A stretch of 64,000 nucleotides of DNA from Falsiphaeobacter marinintestinus (GTDB taxonomy: Bacteria > Pseudomonadota > Alphaproteobacteria > Rhodobacterales > Rhodobacteraceae), in the NCBI RefSeq assembly GCF_007923355.1, contig NZ_VOGO01000015.1, forward strand, positions 1-64,000. Reading direction: 5' to 3'. Below, in pieces: positions 18,555 through 26,973 of the stretch. A program made the position numbers and the translations under genes. How positions within the stretch are numbered: the first letter of the stretch is position 1; every line of letters starts with the position of its first letter. The notes under the pieces are model-generated. The model did no database searches and had not been told where the DNA came from. It saw only the letters and a list, made by a program, of their open reading frames with translations.

Positions 18555-19997
18555 ATGACATTTTCAAAACTGAATTACATAAATGTAGGCCCACGAGGCA
18601 CGTTCAAACCAAGCGGCAACCTTCATACGACGCCTGCCGATATCGACGCTTTGTTCGAACATCTTTCCGAAACGGGTGCCAGCAAGCTTGCCGTGCATTT
18701 TCATGGAGGGCTCGTGAACGAGGGCAAGGGGGCGACCATCGCGCGCTCAATGCAGCCGGTTTTTGAAGCGGGCGGCGCGCATGCTGTTACGTTTATCTGG
18801 GAAACTGGTCTTATTGAGACCCTGAGCCGCAATCTGTTGCGAATTAACGAAACGAAACTGTTTCAAAAGCTCGTCCGCTATGCCTTTCGCCAGCTCACCA
18901 AGCGTCTGGGCGCCGACATCTCGGGCCGTGGCCCGGGCGAACCCATGACGATGGTCGAGATCGAGGCCGAACTGTCGCGTATCGAGAAGTTCGAAGACTT
19001 CGATGCCACTGCCCGCGATGGTGCTGCCGCGCTGGATGAGGCGGATCTTGAATTCGCCCTCGGTGAGATGGAAATGGAATACCTGCTTGAGCTTCAAGGT
19101 GATGCCGAGCTTGCCGACTCGGACTTCTCCGAGCTTGCGGGTGACACCCATCTTGAACCTGAGGTGGATCAGGAACTGCGCGACGAAGACGGGCGGGGCC
19201 TTTCGCTTTACCAGGTCGCGAAATATCTGGCCAAGATCACGTACCACGTGATCAAGCGCTATATGCAAAAGCGCGATCATGGGCTTTACCCCACCGTCAT
19301 CGAAGAGATTTTGCGCGAATTCTATTTGGCTGATTTCGGTGCCTGGACATGGAGCCGGATGAAAGATGTTGCCGCCGAAATGTGGCTGCCCAACGGGCCG
19401 GTAATCGGCGAAAGTTCGCATCCGGGCACGTATTTTCTGGAACGGCTCGCGGCGCATCAGGCCGCAAATCCTGATTTCAAGGTTGATCTTGTCGGGCACA
19501 GCGCTGGTTCGATCGCGATTTGTCACATGCTGAGGGCTTCGGCTGCCGCGGGTACGCTGCCGAAGATCCGGAACATTGCCTTTCTGGCGCCTGCCTGTGT
19601 CACGCAGCTTATGTATGTTGAGATTGTGAAACACCCCGATCGGTTCGAGGCTTTTCGCATGTTCACGATGAGCAACCCCTTCGAAGAGGGCGACCACCTT
19701 GTGAAAATGGTTTACACCCGCTCGCTGCTTTACCTGATTTCCGGCGTGCTCGAAGACGAGGCCGACATGCCCATCGCGGGCATGCAGCGTTTCTGGACAG
19801 GCACAGCGCCTTTCGGTGCTGCTTTCCTGGTCGAAACGGCAGGCTGGCTTATGGCTGCGGGTGAAGATCGCGTGGTGCTTTCGGTCACCGCGTCAGGTGC
19901 TTCAGAGGGCCTCAAGAGCACATCGAAAAAACACGGCGATTTCGACAATGACGATTTGACCCGCGCGTCTCTCACCCATCTTGTCAGCACTGCTTAG
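18555..19997 (+). CDS. Alpha/beta-hydrolase-like protein, first gene of the caspase operon
   Basis: The ATG at 18555 has GAGG seven bases upstream and gives 480 residues; the longer frame from 18489 lacks a ribosome site. VHFHGGL near residue 50 resembles an oxyanion-loop HGG motif, and DLVGHSAGS at 311-319 is a nucleophile elbow with Ser316. Residues 130-230 form an acidic helical insertion (EMEMEYLLELQGDAEL) between the two. No signal peptide is seen. A serine esterase or lipase fold is likely; the substrate is unknown. The caspase-like gene starts eight bases after its stop. Confidence 0.65.
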   Translation: MTFSKLNYINVGPRGTFKPSGNLHTTPADIDALFEHLSETGASKLAVHFHGGLVNEGKGATIARSMQPVFEAGGAHAVTFIWETGLIETLSRNLLRINETKLFQKLVRYAFRQLTKRLGADISGRGPGEPMTMVEIEAELSRIEKFEDFDATARDGAAALDEADLEFALGEMEMEYLLELQGDAELADSDFSELAGDTHLEPEVDQELRDEDGRGLSLYQVAKYLAKITYHVIKRYMQKRDHGLYPTVIEEILREFYLADFGAWTWSRMKDVAAEMWLPNGPVIGESSHPGTYFLERLAAHQAANPDFKVDLVGHSAGSIAICHMLRASAAAGTLPKIRNIAFLAPACVTQLMYVEIVKHPDRFEAFRMFTMSNPFEEGDHLVKMVYTRSLLYLISGVLEDEADMPIAGMQRFWTGTAPFGAAFLVETAGWLMAAGEDRVVLSVTASGASEGLKSTSKKHGDFDNDDLTRASLTHLVSTA

Positions 19998-20005
19998 GAT
20001 CGTTC

Positions 20006-21091
20006 GTGACCAATCCGCAACCCAGAGATTATGCCATCGTGGTGGGGATCGACGACTATCCCCGCTATGGCAAGAACGGGCGCAATCTTAGGGGGGCGGT
20101 GCGTGATGCCAAACTGTTTCACGCCTGGCTGATTGATCAGGAAACCGGAGGAGGGCTGGACCCCGATCACTGCCGGTTGATCACGTCTCAGGGCGACCCG
20201 ATGGCGCTGACCCAGATGACTGTCGATCTTGTTCTGGATGAGCTGTGGACGATGGCGCGCGATGCTGGCGGTGGAAGGCGGTTCTATTTCTTCTTTTCAG
20301 GTCATGGCCAGTCGGTTGTTGGTGCGGATGCGGTCACATACGATCAATCGCTTTGCCTGCCGCAATGGTCGCAGACGATGCCCCACGCTGCGCTGAATGC
20401 AGACAGTTATCCGAATGTGGTACAGACCTGTATGCCGTTCCAGGAAATCGTGATGTTCCTCGATTGCTGCCGGGTCCCTGCGATCAAGGTGCGGGCGATA
20501 AATAGCACCGTGGGGTGCACCACGCCGCTCGATGGGTTCGACCACGTCAACAAGATGGTCTATTTCGCAGCCGAGCCCATGCGCCGCGCCTTTGAAGGAC
20601 AACTGGATGACGCCCCTGAGGATGCCGAACCCGAAGTGCATGGCTATTTCACCACTGCGCTGCTTGAAGGGCTGCAGAAGGGGTCGGGCAGGGCAGGCGG
20701 AGGAGTCGGTGCTGAAACGCTCTGGGATCATCTGGAATACCGGGTTCCGCAACTGGCCGACGGCAAGAGCCGCCGCCAGATTCCGCGCCGCTCGCCGACT
20801 CTCTTCTCGGACGATGTGGTCTTTGGGGCGGCGGGTGGCGATACCAAGCCGATCAGCCCCGCCGCTGGTGACCAGACCAATTTTGAGATCCGTTTCAGTG
20901 ACGCGCGCGTCGGCCCTGTCCGGTTGGTTGATGCCGATGCCAATCCCCTTCGGGATGGCGACACATCTACCGGGCCGTGGAAGGTGAACCTTGAACCGAA
21001 TGCGATGTACCTGCTGATCGACGACGGAAACGACCAGCAGCGGGCTTTCGTTTTTCTTCCGGCGATGGAGGGTAAACATGACACATTCTGA
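20006..21091 (+). CDS. Caspase-like cysteine protease (peptidase C14 family)
   Basis: The product is 361 residues from GTG. YAIVVGIDDYP at residues 9-19 is the first strand of the caspase fold. FFSGHGQS carries the catalytic His100 and MFLDCCRV the catalytic Cys155 (C154 adjacent), in the order and spacing of metacaspase/caspase p20 domains. Residues after 290 form a separate beta-rich region that might bind a partner. Bacterial caspase-like proteins cleave partner proteins, often in regulated toxic or defence systems. Here the upstream gene is a hydrolase and the downstream gene overlaps by 14 bases (ATG at 21078), so the three products probably act together. Confidence 0.8.
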   Translation: MTNPQPRDYAIVVGIDDYPRYGKNGRNLRGAVRDAKLFHAWLIDQETGGGLDPDHCRLITSQGDPMALTQMTVDLVLDELWTMARDAGGGRRFYFFFSGHGQSVVGADAVTYDQSLCLPQWSQTMPHAALNADSYPNVVQTCMPFQEIVMFLDCCRVPAIKVRAINSTVGCTTPLDGFDHVNKMVYFAAEPMRRAFEGQLDDAPEDAEPEVHGYFTTALLEGLQKGSGRAGGGVGAETLWDHLEYRVPQLADGKSRRQIPRRSPTLFSDDVVFGAAGGDTKPISPAAGDQTNFEIRFSDARVGPVRLVDADANPLRDGDTSTGPWKVNLEPNAMYLLIDDGNDQQRAFVFLPAMEGKHDTF

Positions 21092-22775
21092 CAACCTCCT
21101 GCTGCCGCCCAAGATCGAACTGAAGGCCGTCGACGATTATGTCGGCGGCTGCGATTATGACACCCGGCTTACAGTCTTTGACGGCCACGGTCTTAAGGTC
21201 GGTCAGGCTTTTGGCAAGATAACACTGGGTTTGCCGCCCGGGATTTACTCGGTGCGGGCTGAACGACTGGGCGAGATCGGCGATGATATCGTGTTCCTGC
21301 ACGAAAAGGACGACGAGAAGGAAATCCCGATCCCGCGACGTCATTCCGCCATGCCGTCAAGTGATACCGCAAACACTCATGAATTCCTTCAGGCTGCAGG
21401 CTATGAATTCAGCCGTCGCGCGACATGGGACAATCCCGCCGCCGGTCCTGATGATCCGCTTCTGATGATCCTTGTTCGCTCGACCGGTGACGGCGATCAG
21501 TCAGGTATTCGGCCGGCCCAATCCCTCGCGCTGTTCAAAGAAGATGGTACGCTGGTCACCCGGTTCGAACCCGACAGGGTTCAGGGTAATACCTCTGAAG
21601 GCTGGGTCGTTTTTTCAGCCAGGCTTGATCCCGGAAACTATATCCTTTCCCATTTCGAAGACACGCACGCGGTGTCGTTGCCCATCTTGCTGGCCCGAAA
21701 GAAGTTCGACACTCTGGTCTTCGTGCCGTATGAGACCCGGCCCAGGCTGTCCGCCGCAAGCGTCGATATGTGCCGCCGCAACGAGGGGTACAATCCGGAT
21801 GACAAGTTCACTCAGCATATTGACGCTGCGATTCAGGGTCTGGGCATGCGGCTGGATCTTCTGTCTGATGATCTTCGACGCGAGGCAATCTATGGTAAGT
21901 TCGGGCATCCGTTTCATGGATTGATTGGCGCGCATGCGCATTTTCTTGGCCCGAAGAAAAGCGAAAGACTCGAACGGCAGGTGCTGAAGAACCTGTGGCG
22001 GCTGCTTGAAGGGTCGGTTGACGTCATCGCCCTTCTGCTTCTGGCACAGGAACGCGAAGAAGGCGGCATGCCTAAATCCATCGATGATTTGAACGCGGCG
22101 GCGTCCAGGGCTTTTGGCACAACGCTTGAGGGGTATCTTCCTTTGAGCTTCCCGCCGATGCTGCGGAGCGGGCTGAACAGCCTTGTCCGGGCCAGTCTTG
22201 ACCTGCCCGAGCTTATCGCGCCGGGTTCATGGCTCGAGTCTGCGGCCAATTCATCATATGCCGATGGGGCGTGGTCGGTCTGGGATCAGGACGTCGCCAG
22301 TTTGGTGAACAAGGACGCGCCCGCGCTCGGGGTTGAGGCAGCCCCAAGCCGACAGAAGCTCTATCCCGCCATCAAACGGGCAATTGCCCGCCAAATCGCG
22401 CGCAGTACCAATTCGATTACTGCGGATGATAGTCTGGGCGATTTGCTTGGGGGGCAGACCAAGAGCTTTCCGGTCATCCTGGAGTCGATTGCCAGGGACA
22501 TGCCCGAGTTCGAAATACAGCTTCAACCGCAGATCATAGACCTTCGTGACCAAGTTCGTGATCTCGCACACAGGTTAAGGCGCGGGTCGCAGCCGCGGAC
22601 GCCGGAACCACAGGTGATGGAACCCGACACAAGCATCCCCAGCTGGTTGGTGGCGATGGTTCAGGATCAAATGAAGTCTGATGGCGATGACTTTGACCCC
22701 AAGGCGGTCGCGCGCGCTGCCAGTGTCCCACTTGCCAGCGTCAAACGCGCAACTGACCTCGTCAATCGTTCATAG
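21078..22775 (+). CDS. Large protein of unknown function, third gene of the caspase operon
   Basis: The product is 565 residues, with GGAGGG seven bases before the ATG, which lies inside the caspase gene. No family is recognised. Residues 1-90 and 120-220 look beta-rich (LTVFDGHGLKVGQ, LPPGIYSVRAE, LDPGNYILSHFED), like two carrier- or adhesion-type sandwiches that resemble each other. Residues 250-480 are mainly helical, and the C-terminal 40 residues look like a short helix-turn-helix-like tail. No signal or membrane segment is seen. Being translationally linked to a caspase, it may be its substrate, sensor or scaffold. Confidence 0.7.
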   Translation: MTHSDNLLLPPKIELKAVDDYVGGCDYDTRLTVFDGHGLKVGQAFGKITLGLPPGIYSVRAERLGEIGDDIVFLHEKDDEKEIPIPRRHSAMPSSDTANTHEFLQAAGYEFSRRATWDNPAAGPDDPLLMILVRSTGDGDQSGIRPAQSLALFKEDGTLVTRFEPDRVQGNTSEGWVVFSARLDPGNYILSHFEDTHAVSLPILLARKKFDTLVFVPYETRPRLSAASVDMCRRNEGYNPDDKFTQHIDAAIQGLGMRLDLLSDDLRREAIYGKFGHPFHGLIGAHAHFLGPKKSERLERQVLKNLWRLLEGSVDVIALLLLAQEREEGGMPKSIDDLNAAASRAFGTTLEGYLPLSFPPMLRSGLNSLVRASLDLPELIAPGSWLESAANSSYADGAWSVWDQDVASLVNKDAPALGVEAAPSRQKLYPAIKRAIARQIARSTNSITADDSLGDLLGGQTKSFPVILESIARDMPEFEIQLQPQIIDLRDQVRDLAHRLRRGSQPRTPEPQVMEPDTSIPSWLVAMVQDQMKSDGDDFDPKAVARAASVPLASVKRATDLVNRS

Positions 22776-22793
22776 CCGTTGGACGTGTTGTGG

Positions 22794-22831
22794 TTTGGTG
22801 CCGTTCGTTTGTTCGTATTTGCGGCACCAAA
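22794..22831. repeat. 10-base inverted repeat at the end of the caspase operon
   Basis: TTTGGTGCCG and CGGCACCAAA are perfect inverse copies separated by 18 bases, 18 bases after the stop of the third operon gene. It may serve as a bidirectional terminator (T-run on one side, A-run on the other) or be an end structure left by the IS element whose orfA fragment begins 12 bases later. Confidence 0.6.
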
Positions 22832-22842
22832 AGAGACAAGAC

Positions 22843-22923
22843 ATGGGATCGAAACGGACGGATGAGGTTCGCAAAGATGCGGTGCATATAGCTGCCGTCA
22901 GGCCGATCGTCGCGCCATCGTGA
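22843..22923 (+). pseudogene. IS3-family transposase orfA remnant
   Basis: The short frame begins MGSKRTDEVRKDAVHIA, which matches the start of IS3-family OrfA proteins common in Rhodobacterales (MxSKRTDEFRxDAVRIAL). Homology is lost after about 17 codons and the frame ends at 26 residues, whereas intact OrfA has about 90-100. No orfB, terminal repeat pair or target duplication is visible. It marks an old insertion between the caspase operon and the 3' end of the injection-system operon. Confidence 0.65.
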
Positions 22924-22996
22924 CAATACCTTTTTTGAAAATCCATTCGCGCACTGGCTAAGATCTGCATCCCGCCCAAAGAGGGGGCGTAACGCT

Positions 22997-23536
22997 TTAG
23001 CGTTGGCGCTCGGCCAAGGCGCGCAGGGCGGCCAGCTTTTCCTGTGCTTCGGCGATGGATTTACTGAACCGCTCGGCGCGATCCTTACCCTCTTCGGCGC
23101 GTTTGCCCAGCGTCTCGCGCGTCTTGGGCAGGATAGCGGCCGTCTCGGGCAGGGCTTTTTGCAGTTTCTGGACAAAGGTGCGGTCTGCAATTTTCTCTAG
23201 TTTGGCCGCGTCTCCGCGCCCGGCGGTGTCAAAGCGCTGGGCAAACGCCTTGCTTGCCAGATCAAGTCGCACACCCGTTTCATCAAGCAATCCCGACGCG
23301 CTTTCCCGGGCTTTTTCAATCCGGTCGGTTGCCGCCAGTCCAATATCGCCCGGCACGACCACTGGCTTGCCCGAGGAAAACCCGTCGGCTTTTGCAAGAT
23401 CCGGATTGGCGCGCAAGAGCGCTGCTTCGGCGTGACGGAGTTTTGCGGTCGCGTCCGGCCCGTCGATCACGAAAAGGCGCTGGGCCAGCGTCTGCAGGCT
23501 GCGTTCGCGTCCAAGTTTTGCAATTTTGTCTGCCAT
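22997..23536 (-). CDS. eCIS-linked small protein with LysM-like segment
   Basis: The ATG at 23536 has AGGAGGGA upstream and gives 179 residues; the longer open frame reaching 23737 lies antisense-like over the neighbouring gene. Residues 14-62 have the LysM-like pattern of a helix pair ending in SSGKPVVVPG. The rest is a charged helical region (KLEKIADRTFVQKLQKAL, KRAEEGKDRAERF) likely to form coiled coil. It is the last gene of the operon. A baseplate accessory or peptidoglycan-contact role is possible; nothing more can be said. Confidence 0.7.
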   Translation of the reverse strand: MADKIAKLGRERSLQTLAQRLFVIDGPDATAKLRHAEAALLRANPDLAKADGFSSGKPVVVPGDIGLAATDRIEKARESASGLLDETGVRLDLASKAFAQRFDTAGRGDAAKLEKIADRTFVQKLQKALPETAAILPKTRETLGKRAEEGKDRAERFSKSIAEAQEKLAALRALAERQR

Positions 23537-23559
23537 TTCTCGTTCCCTCCTGTTGCGGG

Positions 23560-26500
23560 TCAGGCATTCAAGATGTTCAGCGCATCGAATGGCGGCTGAA
23601 GCCCGCCCGGCGCGATGTGGATATTGCCAGATGTGATGTTGCCGATGGGCGTCGTAGCGCCCGCGAACAGCAGCAGCGACAGCCCGTCGTCGCGCCGGTG
23701 GCGGATCGAGTTGGAACTGGCGGTGATCCTGTTGCACGACACCGCGACTTGCGCGGCCAAGTTGGACCCGCCCATCAGATCAAGCTGGTTGTGACTGAGA
23801 TCGACGGCGGCTGTCCCGCGCACCGCGATGGCGACGGGTGGCGCAAGGGAAGGGGCAAAGTGCATCACCTGATTGCCAGTGACCGACACCTGGACCGGGC
23901 GCGACGGCACGACCGCGCGGGCATCCACCCGCGAGATCGCATAGAGGGTGCCGTCGACCTCGGCAAAGGCCATCGCTTCGGCGCCTGCTCCGGGAATCGA
24001 GGTTTCGACCCCGGTGAACGAGCTGGGCAGGTCCGCGCCCTCGCCAAGCGCCTCGATATCCTCGGCAAGACCGATCTCGATCGCCTGCCACGCGTTGGCT
24101 TCGTCGGTCTGCGTCGCGGCGCCGTCGATCCGATTGCCGGTCACCCCCAGTTGGAACAGGGGCGGGCGCACAACGACACCCCATGCCTGGGCTTCGGGGC
24201 TGTCTGGGCCGATTTGGTAGATCGCGTTGCCTTCGATGGCCATGGCGACGATCCCCTGCATGGCGATCCCGGCATTCAAGGACCCGTCGGGCATCTGGGC
24301 GCCGATCAGGCTGATCGAGTTGCCGCGCGCCTGACCTTCGAGAACGCCAAGGATGGCGATGCCCGCAGCCCCCGCACCGTTCGGCGCGCCCGGGATGTTG
24401 TTGATCACATTGTCCTCAAGGGAAAGGTGACGCCCCAGATATCCTTCTTCGGATTTGATACCCGCCAGAGCGCAATTGCGGATCATGTTCCGCTTGATCA
24501 GCAAGCGGTCGTAATTGGCACTGATCCGCAGCCCCACGCCCCCCAGATCCGAGATGCGGTTGCCGATCACCTGCGCCGAAAGGGGCGCTTGGGGCACGAC
24601 GTTCGGGATCAGCAAAAGTCCGTCGCCGCCTGTCGGGCCGCCGCTGAGCGTGTTGTTCTCTACCCGCAATTCGTTGACGCCGACGATCGCGGCGTGGCCG
24701 CTGGACAAGATGCTGTTGCTGTCCAGTGATGTGCCGCCGGTGGGCATCTCGGCCCAGTCCAGGGCGACACCGGATTCGATACCCGTCAGCAGATTGCAGG
24801 CGATGATCGTCGGTGACATCCCAAAGGCAAGCCCGCCCAGGCGGACGGCGGTGCGTCCGGAAAAGAACACGTTGTCGAGCAGGCGTACCTCGCCCAGGGC
24901 CAGCCATCCCGGTAGGTCATCCGCTTCTGCGGCGGCGGCGCTTTTGGACAGCCCTTCGATTGCGGCAAGTGAGCCCAGCGCAAAAGGCGCGGCCACCAGG
25001 CATTCTTCGATCTTGGCGGCAAGAACCAAACCTTCGAGCTCGATCCCGTGATCCTGCCGTTCGTCCCCGGTAGCGCCGATAACGATGGCGAGGCGCCGCA
25101 GCGCCAGAGTGGCGGTGTGGCGCGCGGTCAGACCATGGGCTGGTGCCGGGCCCGCGGCGGTCGATCCGGCACTTTCCGGTTCGACAAGGATGGCAAGATC
25201 CACGATGCGGACGTCGATGCTGGTTGTGATCTCGATCGCGCTGTCTGTTGCGCCGCGATAGTCCAGCACAGTGGTGATGCCATGACCTTTGAGCGTCACG
25301 CCATAGAGGTTTTCCATCGTGATCGTTTGGCTCAGACTGTAGCGACCGGGATCCAGGCAGACGGTCCCGCCGCCCTGTTCGGCCACTTGGTCGATACCGT
25401 CCTGAATGGTGAGGCTGCCGGAATTGTGTGACACGGGCGTGATACAGACCGAACAGGCGCACCCCTCGCCAGGCACGATTTCCGGGGGCCAGAAGGTGCG
25501 GCAATCGTCTACCGGCACATCCGGGAAGGTGACAATCCCCAGCGGGGTGTAATGGCGCTGAACGGCATCGGGGGGCGCGTTGGACAGCGGTTCTATCTGG
25601 GTGCCTGCGGTACGGGCCCAGAAACTCCAGGCGTCCATCTCTCTGTAACGGCCCGGACCTGTGCCCGTCGAAAACTCTACTGTGATCCCCGATTCCAACA
25701 GCAGGACCGTGCCAGCGGGCGGGGCCGGGATCACCCCGTCGGGCGCGCTGCCGTTATCAGCGTCGAGATCCCACCAGGGGATCCAGTTCCCGGCGGCGTC
25801 CTGCTGCCGGATCGTCCCATGCTGGTCCCACCGGATCAGCCTTGAATGACGCGTTCTGGTGGTGTCGCCACCGGCATCGGTTGGGATCAGGTCGGCATCA
25901 ATCGTGCCCGAAAGCTCGATCTCGCGGGTATCCTCGTTGACCTTGGTGACTTTCAGCATCTGCCCCGATTGATGGTTGAATTCGCGGTGATCGTCGGTGA
26001 TCTCGACCCAACTGCCTTCATGGAACCGCAACAGATCGTCCCGGCCAAGCGTGCGCACGATGATCGTGTTCGCCGGGCTGCCAAAGCTTTCGATGGCTGC
26101 TGCGACCGACGCATTTTCACGCGAATACTTGAACCATGCGTCCTCTTGAGTGCCGAGCTGGCCGACGCTGTGGATTTCGACCCGGTAAAACTGGTTCTCA
26201 AGCCCGGTATAGCCGTCGGTCGGGGGGACCAGGCAGGGGTCTTCGGGCGTGTCTACATCGGCCGTGTTCGTGGTCAGACGCGCGGTCGAGGGGGCCATGA
26301 CCGCATCCCAGCCGATAAGGTCTTCTTCGGGGGTCGCGCAGGTCGCGCCGTCGCCGATGCCGCCCAGCAGGCGCACCTGCCAGACCGTCTGCCAGCGCGT
26401 CGCGCTGTCGACGCCGCCAAGTGCGGGGTCAAGCAGCGACGGATCCTTGACCGGCGTCACCTCGCGCTGCCAGCCGACAAGATAGGCAAGGTACGGCCCG

Positions 26501-26955
26501 CCGTCCTCGGGCAGGGTTTCGGGTGTCGGCCAATAGGGCTGGGCCTCATAGGCAAGATAGCCTTCAAGCGGCGAAACCATTTCGTCGAACACGCCCAGAG
26601 GATCGGTGATCTCGTCTCCGGTGCCGCGATCAAAGACCGGCGCGTCCAGCCCAGCCTCGCCGCTGGCGGCGAAATCGGCTGGCCCGTGGTTTTCGACCAG
26701 CATCCCATGAAGGTAAATCCGCCCGAGCCCAATTTCGAGCCCGTCCGTTCCGTGACGAATATGAAAGCCGTTTTCCGTTTCCAGCGGCACCACCGCCCGG
26801 CCGATGGTGTCCACGGTGCCCGCGCGGATGCGCCGCTCAAGCAGCTTCACCATCTCGTTCCAGTCCGAGTCCAGCACCGGGCGACCCTGCTGCAGGAATA
26901 CCCCGGCAAAGTCTCGCAGCGCTTCAAAACTGTCCTTGCTGTAGTCGCCGCTCAT
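23560..26955 (-). CDS. DUF6519 right-handed beta-helix protein, candidate eCIS fibre
   Basis: The product is 1131 residues, with the same CAGGAGGGAAC ribosome site as the next gene. Residues 1-50 (MSGDYSKDSFEALRDFAG, LDSDWNEM) are the DUF6519 N-terminus seen in phage-tail-like clusters, probably the particle-binding part. Residues about 510-1110 begin like pectate-lyase folds (IQDGIDQVAEQGGGTVCL) and continue with PbH1-type rungs (VIGNRISDLGG, IKRNMIRNC, VTGNRIDG). Such helices bind or cut polysaccharides in tail spikes. A cysteine pair C-A-C-S-V-C lies near residue 503. No catalytic residues could be assigned. It is the best candidate for host or surface recognition. Confidence 0.8.
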   Translation of the reverse strand: MSGDYSKDSFEALRDFAGVFLQQGRPVLDSDWNEMVKLLERRIRAGTVDTIGRAVVPLETENGFHIRHGTDGLEIGLGRIYLHGMLVENHGPADFAASGEAGLDAPVFDRGTGDEITDPLGVFDEMVSPLEGYLAYEAQPYWPTPETLPEDGGPYLAYLVGWQREVTPVKDPSLLDPALGGVDSATRWQTVWQVRLLGGIGDGATCATPEEDLIGWDAVMAPSTARLTTNTADVDTPEDPCLVPPTDGYTGLENQFYRVEIHSVGQLGTQEDAWFKYSRENASVAAAIESFGSPANTIIVRTLGRDDLLRFHEGSWVEITDDHREFNHQSGQMLKVTKVNEDTREIELSGTIDADLIPTDAGGDTTRTRHSRLIRWDQHGTIRQQDAAGNWIPWWDLDADNGSAPDGVIPAPPAGTVLLLESGITVEFSTGTGPGRYREMDAWSFWARTAGTQIEPLSNAPPDAVQRHYTPLGIVTFPDVPVDDCRTFWPPEIVPGEGCACSVCITPVSHNSGSLTIQDGIDQVAEQGGGTVCLDPGRYSLSQTITMENLYGVTLKGHGITTVLDYRGATDSAIEITTSIDVRIVDLAILVEPESAGSTAAGPAPAHGLTARHTATLALRRLAIVIGATGDERQDHGIELEGLVLAAKIEECLVAAPFALGSLAAIEGLSKSAAAAEADDLPGWLALGEVRLLDNVFFSGRTAVRLGGLAFGMSPTIIACNLLTGIESGVALDWAEMPTGGTSLDSNSILSSGHAAIVGVNELRVENNTLSGGPTGGDGLLLIPNVVPQAPLSAQVIGNRISDLGGVGLRISANYDRLLIKRNMIRNCALAGIKSEEGYLGRHLSLEDNVINNIPGAPNGAGAAGIAILGVLEGQARGNSISLIGAQMPDGSLNAGIAMQGIVAMAIEGNAIYQIGPDSPEAQAWGVVVRPPLFQLGVTGNRIDGAATQTDEANAWQAIEIGLAEDIEALGEGADLPSSFTGVETSIPGAGAEAMAFAEVDGTLYAISRVDARAVVPSRPVQVSVTGNQVMHFAPSLAPPVAIAVRGTAAVDLSHNQLDLMGGSNLAAQVAVSCNRITASSNSIRHRRDDGLSLLLFAGATTPIGNITSGNIHIAPGGLQPPFDALNILNA

Positions 26956-26973
26956 CTTTGGTTCCCTCCTGGT

